Positions 46,784 through 60,700 of a stretch of DNA of 64,000 nucleotides are shown piece by piece. How positions within the stretch are numbered: the first letter of the stretch is position 1; the number at the start of each line of letters is the position of its first letter. Origin of the DNA: Lytechinus variegatus (Eukaryota > Echinodermata > Echinoidea > Temnopleuroida > Toxopneustidae); contig NC_054758.1 of NCBI RefSeq assembly GCF_018143015.1, positions 17,521,001-17,585,000 of the forward strand, written 5' to 3'. Under the pieces are notes generated by a model. The model saw only the letters and a list, made by a program, of their open reading frames with translations, was not told the DNA's origin and did no database searches. A program made the position numbers and the translations under genes.

Positions 46784-49700
46784 GTAATTCATTTTCAACT
46801 TTCCAGCAACGTTCAAAGTAGACTGCAAACCATTTTCTCGCTACATGGTCAACTGCAATCAGCTGACTGGCTTCTGTCGACCAGTCTCAACACTGAAATA
46901 GTTATACTTGTAGTTCCTGTTGTTAATTTTCACATTCTGAGCCTAAACTGTGCAGTCTCAACACATCCAAATTTGAGTAATTGGTATTGAATCTTGCTTT
47001 TCATTTGAATTTCAAAGTAAAGTGCTCTGGCTGCATTTTTTTCTTAACATAATTTAGATTTAGGTTTCTTAACTCACTTGACAAAGAGGTTCGCAACAAT
47101 CTGGCGTGGATGAAAATCACATGCAGACAATCATACATGTTATACTGCACAGTTCATCTATGAAACATTGCCTAAATTTGAAAAATGATATGAAGACTTC
47201 ATTCTTAAGTCAATTCAATTTTAAGATAGGTTAGGTTTTGAACTGTCATGTCTATGTAAATGAAGTCTGGACACACAAAGTATTTCACTTGTCATTCTGT
47301 CCATCTTTCCAATTTTTTCATTGTTCCATTTCTAGATTCTGAAATAATTTTATGTTTATTTAGGTTTTTCATCATTATTTACCGGTAGTTCTAAAATGAT
47401 TTATACTGTTTGGTTACTGTTACATAGGTTATTCAGCATCAAGCAGAGAAAGGCTGCACAGCTGTTCATTTAGCCACAAAGTATGGCTACACGACCATCG
47501 TCGAGACCTTGGTTGCCCACGGAGCAGATCTGAATTTCCAATCCATTGATGGACAGACTTGTCTGCATGAAGCCGTCAGACTTGCAGGTCAGAAGAACAG
47601 CAAAGTTGAAGAAACGGCAGCACTTAAAATGGTAAGCTGATCCTCTCCCCTCTTGCTCTCCCTCTCGATCCCTCCTCCCTTCCCCCTCCCCTCCCCCTCT
47701 TCCTGTTCCTCTCGATCCCTCCTCTCCCCCTGTCCCCCTCGATCCCTCCTCCCTTCCCCCTCCCCTCCCCCTTCGATCCCTCCTCCCCTCCCCCTGTCCC
47801 TCTCGATACCTCCTCCCTTCCCCCTCCGCTCTCCCTTTCCCTCTTGAACCTTCCTCCTTTCCCCCTCCCCTTACCCTCTCTGTCCCTCTCGATCCCTCCT
47901 CCCTTCCTCCTCTCCTCCCCTCTCCCTCTCGATCCCTCCTCCCTTTCCTCCACCCCATACATTTCCAGAACTCGAATTAGGAATTCAAAAGGACAAGGCC
48001 ATTTCTCCTTCAAAGGGCACAATAAAGGAAGTGGAAAGTGGTGCTCACTTTAGGGGGCATCGAAGGTCATTAAAAAGGGCATTAATTATAAAATGTACTT
48101 TTTAAATGGTACACATATACTGGATTAGCAAAAAGCCTCAGACAAAAATGGCATCTTATCTTGGCCTTGAGTTTACAAGTATTCAGAAGGGCAACAATCA
48201 CATTCCTTTAGCATATCAGAGACCAGGGGGGGAGGGGGCAGTCAAATGTATTGCTGTACACACGCGTGGCCAAATTATTTCCAAACACCCTCTAAACAAG
48301 TTTTCTCTTTGTGCAAAATAACCCCCTAAACAATTTTTTTGCGGGCTTTATTTACACATTTAGGCCTGTTCACAAGTCGTCGCCAGAATATGACCCTTTG
48401 GGAAAAAAACAATAAAATATTCTCTTAGTTTGGAGAATTCAATGGCAGCTGCATGCACGGGCATTCTAAAGAATTTTGCCAATTTATGTCACAGATCTCA
48501 GATGAGTTTTATCAAAGCGGACTGTCGCCCAAGCAAGCTCTTGTGTTCTATCTATTGGACCATGGGGCAGAGCCCAGTGTAAAAGATATCCAAGGAAATC
48601 TTCCGTTCCACTATGCCAAGGATGAAGTTGTTCGTCAAATGATATTCTCAAGGTAGGATGCAACGGTAATAATGATAAGATGAAAATGAAGATGATCACA
48701 GGAACAGTAAAGATAATGCTGCCTTGACTCCTCAGCTCGTCTGCTCTATGTAACCACTTTTCATACGGTTAACCATTCTTTCAAGGCTAATTGCTAATTT
48801 GTCTGCTGCCAACTTGTCCAATCACCACATGGTCTACCTTCATTTTAGTCTAATGCCATTCTGTCCATCAATATTTTGTCTACCAACCACTTGGTCCAAT
48901 CATCACTTTGTCTAATCACCAGTTCGTCTATGACCTCTTCGTCTCATAACTATTTGGTCTAATATTCATTCTATTTTCATTCATTTTGCCCCATCAACAC
49001 TCAGTCTTATTTGACCAAATGGTATATGAACTCAATGGCTATTAGACCAACTGGTTATTAGATGAACTGGTGAGTGGTTGAAATGGCAATTAGACCATGT
49101 GGATATTGGACGACCTGATGGTAGACCAAATGATAGCAGACAAGTTGGCAATTGGAAAAATTGGCATTGGACCAAACACTTCACCTTATTTCACAAAATA
49201 CTACTTTTCTCTGCTCTCTCATCTATCTCTTTCTTGTCTTTCAATCACAAGTTAGTCTCTTCTATTTTCATTTCTCTTTAAATCCTCTTCGTTCTACCCT
49301 CAAAATGGTCTTTTTCAAGTGAACCACCCTCTTATGTTATCTGAATCACCGTAAGATCATCAAATAATGATAATGCTTACGATAATGAGAATGATATGGA
49401 TGTAATGAATAAAAAACAAACTTAAAGGTAAATGCCAGTTTTGGTAACGATATCAAAATGAGTTCATACAGAATCCAATGAAATGACCACCAAAGTGTCT
49501 GTTTGTATAAATAAAGAATATGTGCCAAAGGATTCTGGAAGAAATTGTGTAATTGCTGAGAAATTAGCAAATTAGCACAGGATTCGGGTCAAGCGTCAGG
49601 CACGACATTCAAAGCAATAATAATACACTGTCCCACGTGCGCTTATCTGTGTTGGTGATCTTCAGTGTGAATATTTTTCAGCGTAGATTTCAAGATTTCA

Positions 49701-52700
49701 CAAAGTTCAGTTTATGTGATTGTACCAGATCTAGATCCTCGATGATATACTGACAATTAAGCCTGGTTTTACAGACTTTCTCATGAAATCAGTGTTTACT
49801 GCAACTACTGGCATTTCTCTTTTAAAAAAAGTATTGCCTAAAAAAAGGAACAATTGTTAAAAATGTGACCCCCAAAATACACTTGGAGACTGGCAAGCAT
49901 GATATAACTTAGGTGAAATAATATTGGGGTTGAATGTGCCCCTGCACCCATAGTTCCTACAAGTTTAAAAGAAAAACTCTATTATGGATATCACCTACTT
50001 TAAGTTTTTTAGCCTTGCAACATTAAAGATAAAGTGAGTTGTACAAATTTATAAGGCCCCCATTCCACAGGGGGGACCTTTGAAAGACCAAAAATTGGCA
50101 AGGTCTTACAGCAGTCCTAAAGATCACTGAAATTTGTCATCTCTGTGGAATGGCTCAGAAAGACCCCTCAAAGAACTATGAAAGATTTATGGAAAGAATA
50201 GTCCTATAGAGATCTTTCAATGGTCTTTCAGAGATCTTTTATGCAGCAAGTGATCTTTCATAATTCTTTCCATGGACTTTGCCTGGTCTTTCAATGATCT
50301 TTCAATGATCCTTCAATGATCTCTCATAAGTCTCACGGTGATCTCCGCAAAAATCTCGAGAGACTGTCGAAAGATCATGGAAATACTACCATGAACTTTG
50401 AAAGTTCATCGAAAGACCACTGCAAGACTGCTGAAAGACCATCAAGAGACCATTTTCCTGTAAGACCGCCGAAAGACTGCTTTGAACCCTTTCAAAAAGT
50501 TTTGGAGATCATGGAGACCACGAAGACCACTGAAAGATCCATCAGGAATCGTGAAAGAGCTCGGAGATCTTTGAAAGGTTTTTGAAAGACCCTTGAAAGA
50601 TCAAGCAAGTTTCATGGTCTTACAGCAGTCTTTTATTCAGAGGTCTTGCTTTCTGTGGAATGGGGGTTTAAGTCTTTGGTATACCATACATGGTACAATT
50701 ACTTACATGTATCATCCATTGTAGCTCTCAATGATATCTCTTTATATGTAACTCTTCCAGATCTCCAGAAATCGATGTCATCACAGCCTATCGAGGTAAT
50801 ACTCTTTGCTGAATATACAGTGCTTTCCACAAAATAGGAAACCTGTTTCCAGAGATAGATTTCTCAGTTATTAAAATGTTTTTACTATAAATTTGGTACC
50901 CATGGCAAGAGTGGGTATCAAATGTCATCTCTAATTGAAAACTAACAGCTTAGCAAATCGTTCACACATGGCAGATTTAAAATAATAAATATTGAGGCTT
51001 ATCAGAAATGATTTGTGCAGAAACTCACTTGTGAACCTGAATCAACTCTCATTTCAGGTATGAGTTAGAGAATCTTAAAGAATACAAAAGAAATGCTAAT
51101 GAGCCAATCATCGAATAAGCACGGTTGTCTTTTCACGAACCAATTATGTCCAATTTTTCGTCTTGCTCATTTATGCGTGAAGTGTTCGTCTCATATTTAG
51201 GTATCAAACTAAAGAGGGATAATTGAATTATATGATTATGTCAATGAAATATTTTCATTTTCCTTTGAAGAGAAAAGACATGGAAATCCCGGTTTCCTTT
51301 TTTTCCGGGACACACTGTATATTAATTAATCCCAGTAAAACTGATTTAATGTCATTTTAAGATTGAGATATAGGCCCGTATTCTGAAGTGGGGTTTAACT
51401 TAGACTGTGGTCTTACTCTGTGCTAAAATTATGGGAAGCCAAACATTTCATAATTTTGTTTACAGTGAATGCTTCTCATGTTTACTGTGCTCTTTTCTAA
51501 TTCTTTAATGGGAAGACAACTGTCATACTTATCCTTCCCAGGTAGTTGATAATGTTTTTGGAGTTAAATGGACTGATACATTGAACCTCCACTGTTAGAG
51601 ATTTATGTAACAACTGGCTTTCCATGGTTAAACCACAGCTTAAAACTAGAGTTTAGATTGAACCCGACTTCGGAATACAGGCCATTAAGTTTAAATTTTT
51701 GCTGTGTGCCCTACTTTTCTGGACAATCAAAATTGGACAAAAATATTGTTCTCATTGACAAAATAGCACCTGCATCGATTCCCTTTCAGTTATATGACCC
51801 TTAAATGTGACTCTGTTTTGATTACCGGTAATCGCAATTTAACCTATAGGTGTCGATCTGGGGAGCAATCCATGAAACAAATAACGAGCTTAAAATGACT
51901 ATTGTTATACGCTACTAAAATCCTTGTATCTAATTGGCTCAGGGCAACTTGTCAGGGAAAATCACTAAATCGTCACCACTTTTCATTGCCAGTAGCTTTC
52001 TCTAGTTAAACTCTCTATTAATATTTTGGATGATGTATGATGATAAATTTTCAGTTTGTCCTTTAGAGTTTCATGGGAACGCAATTTTATTTTCACAATC
52101 GTGAATTTTTACCTGTTTTCATTATTAGTTTATATTCCCCCCTTTTTTTGAGAATTTCATCCATCCCCTCCCCTCTCACTCTCTCCCTCATAAATCTCAA
52201 TCTACAGCTGAAGAGTCGGTAGCTCAAGTGGCCCACGAAGTCTCGGCTGATGTCGGATGCAACGGTAAAGTTCTTGAGTTGGAACACCATGGCATTATGA
52301 TGGTTGTTCCGTCAGGAGCTATTGAACCGAACACATCGTGCAGGATCACCTTGTGTCTCGTGAGGGACCTCCCGAGCGTCGACATCCAAGATGACACCTC
52401 AATGGTGGCCTACGGGATCAGGTGTGATCCCCCGAGCGTTGTCTTTCGTCAACCTGTCAAGATCAAGATTCCACACTTCACCTTCATCACCAATCCTGAT
52501 CAGGTCACGCCCGACATCGTTTCCCATGTTTGGGACGCCAAAAAAGGTCTATTCAAGCTTTTCACCCACCAGTATCAGTTTTTGGAAATTATTATTGATA
52601 ATTGATGTATAATTTTGGTAGTACTATAGTGAAACCACCACGTATCGACCACCTCTTTTGAAACCGACCACCTTGCGCGCATTAAAATTATTGCGTATTA

Positions 52701-54706
52701 CAAACGAGATGCGCGGTAGAGTAGGCGCAGTGTCCATAGGAATGGTAAGAAAAGATTTTACGAGAGATAAAGAAGGGGAAAAAAGTAAAAATTTAGTAGA
52801 ATTTATCAAAATTGTTTTGGCTAGACCTGAACCACACCGAAAAACAGTTCATACCAAGAAATCCGATAGGAAAAGCTTTAGAACAAATATCCATCGTCAA
52901 TCGTTTGAATCATGTGCCGGAGCTCGCAGTGGAAGTAGTGAGACGATCATTTAGCATGGTGATATCATGGAACTGATTTGGAAGAGTCGTAATATTTTGC
53001 CACCGCGACAAGAATCGGCTGTAAACTTAGTGTATCGCGGGTAGTCAGTTTCAAAAGAAGGATGCAAATGTAAAATCGTCGTATTTGTTGTTTTCTGATA
53101 TACCGTATACGCGAATTCAATCGGAGTCGCTGATTGAAACATGAGAATCTAATCTGCTCAATTTTCTGCACAAATGAGACGAAAACTAGGTAAAACTGAT
53201 AAATATTTTTGCAAATAAGATGCTTAGAAAATTAGGTGGTTGATAAGGGGTAGTTCCAACTATATTCAGTTCTTGTATTGTGCATATTACTTTACCACAA
53301 ACATCTCTATGCACTTTTAATGGGAGTTTGAGTGCTATTGACCCGGCTTTATCCCGACAAACCTTTTACAGTACAAAAGCATTACAAGGATATTCCTTTT
53401 CTAGAAACTTCATAATTTTTCATACAAGCTTTGAAATTGGGTCTTATTATGACAAGCTACTAATAATTAATTTCTGACCAGGTGGGTGTTTCATAAAGCT
53501 GTTCGTAAGATACGAATGACTTTACGGACGACTGGTGATCCTTTCTTGTGCTATGTTATATCCCTATGTAAGAGATTAATGACCTAAGAACATGTTCCAG
53601 TCGTGCGTAAAGTTGTGTGTAACTTTACGAACAGCTTTATGAAACACCCACCTGGTACTATCTGTAAGCATGAGAAAATGATGGGCAATGTTTCCATATA
53701 TTTATTCAATTTTCAGGGTTGCCAAGATTATCAAGGACCAAGTCCTCTCCTACACCTGACAAACTGCCACACTGCATGGTTCTTGAGAGGCATCTGGAGT
53801 TGTACATCAATCACTGCGCCGAGTGGTGGGTACTTATCCCTCTTGAACAACAGGTTGTCCAGCTTCAACTTGTGTGTACCCCATACGTTCCGGATAAGAT
53901 CGAACGAGGCAAAGGTTTTGATGTTCATCTTTACCTGAATGCAGATATCCCAGGAGTAGATATGGTCAGTTTTAGATGTCTGTTTATTAATGTGTTCTGG
54001 GGCCTGTTTCGTAAAGCTGTTCGTAAGTTAAGAGCGACTTTAAGAATGACTGGTGATCCTTTCTTACGCGCTTAACCATCGCCAATGAATATATGATTCA
54101 CCACAAGAAAGGATCACCAGTCGTTCTTAAAATCGCTCTTAACTTACAAACAGCTTTATGAAACACCCACCTGGGGCCTGTTTCGTAAAGCTGTTCGTAA
54201 GTTACAAATCACTTTACGCACGACTAGTTATCCTTTATTGTGGTAAATGATGTATCCATATGTCATTGATTTAGGACCTAAGAACAGGTTCCAGTCATGC
54301 ATAAAGTTGTGCGTAAATTTACAAACAGCTTTATGAAACACCCACCCTGGTGGGAGTTTCTTAAAGCTCTTCGAAACTTGAGAGTGACTTTAAGAACGAC
54401 TGGTGAACCGTTCTTGCACACTAATCATCAATGAACAATTGATGATGACTATCAATTTACCACAAGAAATTGTCAACAGTCATTCTTACAGTCACACCCA
54501 GCCTACGAACAGCTCTATGTAACGGCCCCCGGGTGTATTGATTTGATGAGTATGATGATGGTGACGGTGATGATGATGACGACAATGGTGATGATGAAGG
54601 TAATGATGATGGTGATGAACAATGATAATAATGAATGACAAATATGGTCATGATGATGATGATGGTCATTATGATGATGGTAGTGGATATGATGGTGATG
54701 AAGATA

Positions 54707-54753
<47 letters not shown>

Positions 54754-57700
54754 GATGATGATGATGAAGATGATGATGAAGATGATGAAGATGATGTTTA
54801 TGAAGATGATGATGATGATGAATAATGATGGTGATGAAGATGATGCAGATGATGATGATGATGATGAAGATGATGAAGAGGATGATGATTATGAAGATGA
54901 TGATGATGATGATGAATAATGATGATGATGATGAAGATGGTTATTATGATGATGGTGATGATGATGATTGTGATGATCTTGAGGAAAGTGGTGATGATGA
55001 TGATTTTTTTTTATGACGAGAATGAAAATGATATTTTAATTTGTTTTGTTCAACAGGAGGTTGAGAAGGAGGAAAAGCAGCGTGGATACCACAGGGCCCA
55101 CCGCCCTTTCCCAGTCTCTGTTGATGCTAAATCTGGTGACCTTTCTGTGACCTTTGACTGTGAACCTGAGATTAGTCAAACTAAGGTACGATGCCTCCTT
55201 TAGACAATTAGGGCCGTCTGCACCAGCCCAAGTTTTTGAATAAAATAAAAAAAAGCTGGGGTAATATTAGCGTTATCATGTTATAAGGGCCTACTGGGAG
55301 AAGAGTTTTTGCAATCGAATTGGCTACCGTGGATGAAATATGACATTATTACTATTGTTATTTCTTAATTTATTATTATCATATTAAGAAAAGGACAAAT
55401 TGAAGCTAGTTGTTATGTTCTCAATATTGGCGAGGCAATGGAAGCAATTAAATCACTCGTGAATCTGAAAATGAGCAATTTTGTAATGAAATCCTGAAGC
55501 TACTTTTTTTCTCTTGTATCTGTTGACTTCTTGAGTATTATTACTATGCATTCCTCTAATGAGAATATTTATGCCATAATTTTGTGTTTATTCTTTCATT
55601 GTTCCTTATAAAAGAATTGATGTGGATGAAATTACGATTTGTTGTCTACCATGCAACTTATTTGTCAATATAGATGTTTTAGGATTGTAATGACTTTATT
55701 TCAAATTCAAATTCAAATTTATTTCCACAGTAGAAAATATCATTGACATTAAGAGATATATTACAAGTGAAGGGGTCAAAGAAAGCACAACTGCTTGTAT
55801 AAATATAGTGGACCAATCAGGAAGGTTCTAGACATGCAGATACTATGTTGATTTTTATTCTTCACTCTAATTATTAAGGTATAATATTTTTCAAGATAAA
55901 AATATATACATGTATCTGAAAAATCTTGCTGAATCGGGTATGAGTAGTGAAAAGGAAGTTGATATTAAAGATAAATTCCAGTTTTGGTAACGATCTCAAA
56001 ATGACTTTTAACAGAATCTAATATAATGACCACCCAAGTGTCTGTTTGTATGAATAAAAAATATGTGCCAAAGGATTCTGGGAGAAATTGTGTAATTACT
56101 GAGAAATAAGCAAAATAAGCGCTTATTCGGTCACTTCCGTCGGGTCTTTATTCCAGCAATAAAAATACACTGTCCCACATGTGCCTATCTGTGTTGGTGA
56201 TCTTCAGTGTAAACGTTTTTCAGCGTAGATTTCAAGATTTCACAAAGTTCAGTTTATGTAACTGTACCAGATCTAGATCCTCGATGATATTCTGACAATT
56301 AAGCCTGGTTTTACAGACTTTCTCATGAAATCAGTGTTTACTGCAACTACTGGCATTTATCTTTAAAAAAGTATTTTCATTTTGTGATTATACAGCTGCT
56401 CCTGCTCAAAGAAATTCACAGTGGAATCAGGCATTGCTTATCACTTCCAATATCTTCCGATGAAGAAGGCGCGGACTTCTCCGTTATTAACGTTACAATT
56501 TCACAAGGGGGAAGACTTGGGATGTCACGATCGTTAGCATTCCTCGTCAGGTGCACAGGTTGGTATAATTTTAATATCCTGAGATTCGTAATATATATAA
56601 AGGATGATGATGATATTACACTTTTTTCATTGAAACATAACAAGAAATGTGGTATTTGGGGTCAAGGGCTATTGCTGGTCGGCGTTGATGCCTTCTGGGT
56701 TGAGTGTGTAATTTTCCGATCCAAAAAGGTTCTTTGTGGATGATGGTTTCGCGGGTTTGGTTGTGCATTTGTTCGATGGTTATTATGGCCCGGATTCACA
56801 AAGGTGGTTTTGAAAACCCACGGTTGAGTCCATGGTTTATGCAGATTTCCTGTATAAATTACGCTTAATTTACCGCCTATCGGGCACGTATATAAAACAT
56901 GTTCAATGCTGATGCGCGCTTTTGTCACAGTGCGCCACAGTGCGTTGGTTAAATTCTGAAAATTGTCTTAACTTTTCTTGTAACATTTCTTGTTAATCAG
57001 CAAGATAACAGCTCGCTAACATTCTCTTAAATTAGTATTCTGAAAATTGTCTTATCTCTGTAAGGACATCCCCTATTTTATCTCTGACATGTCTAATATT
57101 TTATCATCAACCAATCATTAAACTTTTTATATGTTTCGGTCAACTAATAGAAGCGTCCCTTCTAAAAGAATTCTTGTATTAAAGCTTGATGTTTTTATTA
57201 TCCATAGACTGAATTTCTTTTCAGTGGTCTTGAGTTTACACATGATGAAGTGAATGAATTACATGTCTGAGTAATAATTTAATGTAGTTTATGAAATGAA
57301 GATGAACTGTTAATCCTTGTTAATCTTTCACTATTTTGTTTGTGAATTAATTTGATCACAGATAACTTGGGAGTGGAGTCTACCGAGCCGGTTTCATTTA
57401 TTCGGTAAATGTACATGTATTACCGGTACTAGTACTTAAAGGTCAAGTCCACCCCAGAGAAATGTTGATTTGAATAAATGAGAAAAATCTAACAAGCATA
57501 ACGCTGAAAACTTCATCAAAATCGGATGTAAAATAAGGACGTTAGGATATTTTAAAGTTTCACTTTTTTTCTCAATTCAGTTATCTGCACAACAGAGTGA
57601 TATGCAAATGCGAGAGTCTATGATGTCCATCACTCACTATTTCTTCGATTTTTTTTTTATTGTTTGAATTATACCAATTTCAATTTATACAGAATTGACA

Positions 57701-60700
57701 ATAATGTAAAACTTGACTGAACGACATAATGTTAAACATTGTTAATTCCACATGTTCAGGGAGGAATAAAACTTGATGTCAAATGACATGGGTGAGTAAA
57801 TCAGAATATTTCATATAGTAAAATACAAAAGAAATAATGAGTGTGATGTCATCAGTCTGCATACTGACCAGGATGTGCATAACTGTTTAGTGAAATTAAA
57901 GTGAAACTTTAAAATGTCATAACTTTCTTATTTTACATCTGACTCTGATGAAATTTTCATTGTTATGCTTGTTGGATTTTTCTCTTTTTATTTAAATCAA
58001 CATTTTGTTGGGGTGGACTTGTCCTTTAAAGTACATTAAACACTAGCTGTGATAACAATCTCAAAATGAGTACAATTTTTCATGAGAATTGCTATGAAAT
58101 TGGAAAAGATTACTAGTATTACATGTATGTTATCCATGCTGGTTGATGTGTCTTTGTGATATACAGTCCGACATGTGCTTACCAGTGTTAGTGATTTCAG
58201 TGTGATTGTTTTTCAGCTGAGATTTAATTATTTTTTGTGAAATAAAGTTTGAATAAAATCACCAAACCTAGATCTACAGTTATGCAATCACATCCTTGAT
58301 TTTAAATACCATTTGAGTTTGATTAACTCTTAACATGTGGATGTTGCCATCACCAATCCCACTGAACTGTGAATACAATTTGTCCAGGGGCCCGTTGCAG
58401 AAAGAGTTGCAATCAATCGCAACTCACAAAAATCAAATTGCGCATGATTTTTAGAGTTGCGATTGATTGCAACTCTTTCTGCAACGGGCCCCAGTAAAGT
58501 CAAGTGTTTATTTGCCTACATGCATACGAGGACATTTCTATATGTATTAGAGTTAAGTTTTGATATGTATGTTAACTTGTTTATCAAGAAAAACTATGGA
58601 CACAACTACATGTATGAATAAAAATGTAGCTGAATTGGATCCCTTCCCGATCAACAAAATAAAGAGCAACCTGTAAAAAAAAAGGTTCTGTAAGTTAGAA
58701 AATTATTGGTTCTAATGTATGAGGTAATTTGGGACAAGCTGGAGCATAAAGTCCTGATCCCCATAATGATGATGTTAATGATAATGATGATGATGATGAT
58801 AATAATAGTAATGATAATAATAATGATAATAGTAATGATAATTTTAGTATTAATGATGATAGTAATATAATAATAATAATAATGAAATTAAGAAAAAATA
58901 AATACATAAATAATCAAGTGAATGAATGAATCAATCAATACATATATAAATAGATAAATAAATAAATAAACAAATGAATAGATAGATAAATAAATAAATA
59001 GATGAATGAATAAGTAAATAAATGAATGAATAAATAAATAAATAAAAAGATGAATGAATAAATGAATGAATGAATGAATAAATAAATGAGTAAATAAAAA
59101 GACATACATTTCTACATTTAATCATGATTTTTCTCCAGAGCGGTGGAAGAGGTCTCAGACAGCGCTCTCCCCGATATTGACATCGTCACGATAGCCCAGT
59201 TAATGACTGTGAATCAATTCTATGACCTGGGCGTGGCTCTTGGCTTCACCATACAGCAGTTGGACGTTATCGAATACAGACGATTCCGAGACAGACAGCA
59301 AGCCATCTATGATATGCTAGTGGCGTGGAGGAAGAGACAGACCTCCGGGCCAGTGGCCAAGGAAACGTTTCTTTCGCTTATGAAGTCTCTGGAAACGCCT
59401 CTGAAGCCATCAGACATATCAGGTAGGTTGGTAGCTCTTCATATGTCCTAAAATATTTGGGGTGGGGGATTCCGGATATCTTTGCATTTGGATGAAATAA
59501 AATATTATAATCAAATAGCAACAGACATCACTTAAATTCATATGTTATGTGTTTTTTTGTCCGGATCAATATGCAGGCCCAAATTCACATAATTTGCAAA
59601 AAACACACATTTATTATTGGACCCTCCTCAGTGTACATAATGAATTATACATAAGTTCTGCATAGTCTATCATTTTGTACACCTGGTTTGATTTCATGTT
59701 TCGATATTTCTACATTTCATAAAGGAAAAGGTAAACTGTATTTCCAAATCATTTCAGAGTATTCCATAAAAGCATGTAATCACAAATCAATAGAAATGTA
59801 CACTAATAGGATAAAAAAACAGCAGAAAACATAAGAAAAGAACAATTTAACACACAAAGAAATGCAGCGTATTTGATTGGAAAATGGTGTATGAGAAAGC
59901 CAAGGTATGGCATTCAATATATGGCTTTCAATGATCAAAGTATACAATTATAATCATTTTTCAACATGATATTATAATATTAAGTAAACATTTTCCATCA
60001 TCATGACATACAGCATTATGCTAATTCAGATATAAATCATAACTTAGAAAATGTTATCTTTTTTTATTGTTGAAACATCATCAATCGAAATGTGAGAGAC
60101 ACCATCTTAAGCTAGGAGCTTGAAATTGATGGAGGCCTCAAAAGGATAGAAGAGAGAAAACCAAAGGGTGTTTCACAAAGATTTAAGTTTGACTTAGAGT
60201 CGCACTTAAAATGTGTAGTTGCGGGTGGTATAAAAGACATTACAGTATTGGTCAGATAATGCCAAGAGGACGCGCAACTACTGCGTATTGATCAATAAGA
60301 TTGCGCATTGCATATCAGGTACGCGTCGGCATTTAAGTGCGACTTACATTTAAGTCATACTTAAATTTTTGTGAAACACCCCCCAGACTGCCATGCAACA
60401 AGTAGGGACTTTTTTAATGGCTGGAATATAACAACAAAAAAGTGGGGATAGGGAAAGGTAAAGATATCGTATGAGAAAGGTGTGAGGTTTAAACCTGTCA
60501 TGAATGACAGCCAAAACATCTGGTGATAGTGGTTTGTTGTAACATAGACAGTTATTTATAGTATATATAAAAAAATGTTTGAAGAATATTTTTCCTGTTA
60601 AGTGTATTACAATGGCTTGATGTTCTCTTAATCTCTCTCCCCATCAATGCATGCTTATTGATAAACATGGATCTTGTACAGCAGGAACTGGGTAAGTTTA

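Noticed and set aside
47470-48022. Gly/Arg/Glu-rich minus-strand frames
   Set aside because: They are the complement of the CCCTCC tract in intron 2 and overlap exon 2 of the ankyrin gene on the other strand.
52466-52480. HFT tripeptide in ZU5 as an autoproteolysis site like PIDD HFS
   Set aside because: The His aligns with the conserved PHC position of ZU5 domains and not with the PIDD cleavage loop, so resemblance is accidental.
52547-52605. Unspliced extension of the ZU5 exon to a stop
   Set aside because: Splicing at 52546 to 53717 joins in phase and restores the ZU5/UPA sequence. The extension has no family similarity, although a truncated isoform cannot be excluded.
54622-55016. Poly-Asp and poly-Met frames
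   Set aside because: They are translations of a (GAT)n microsatellite in an intron.
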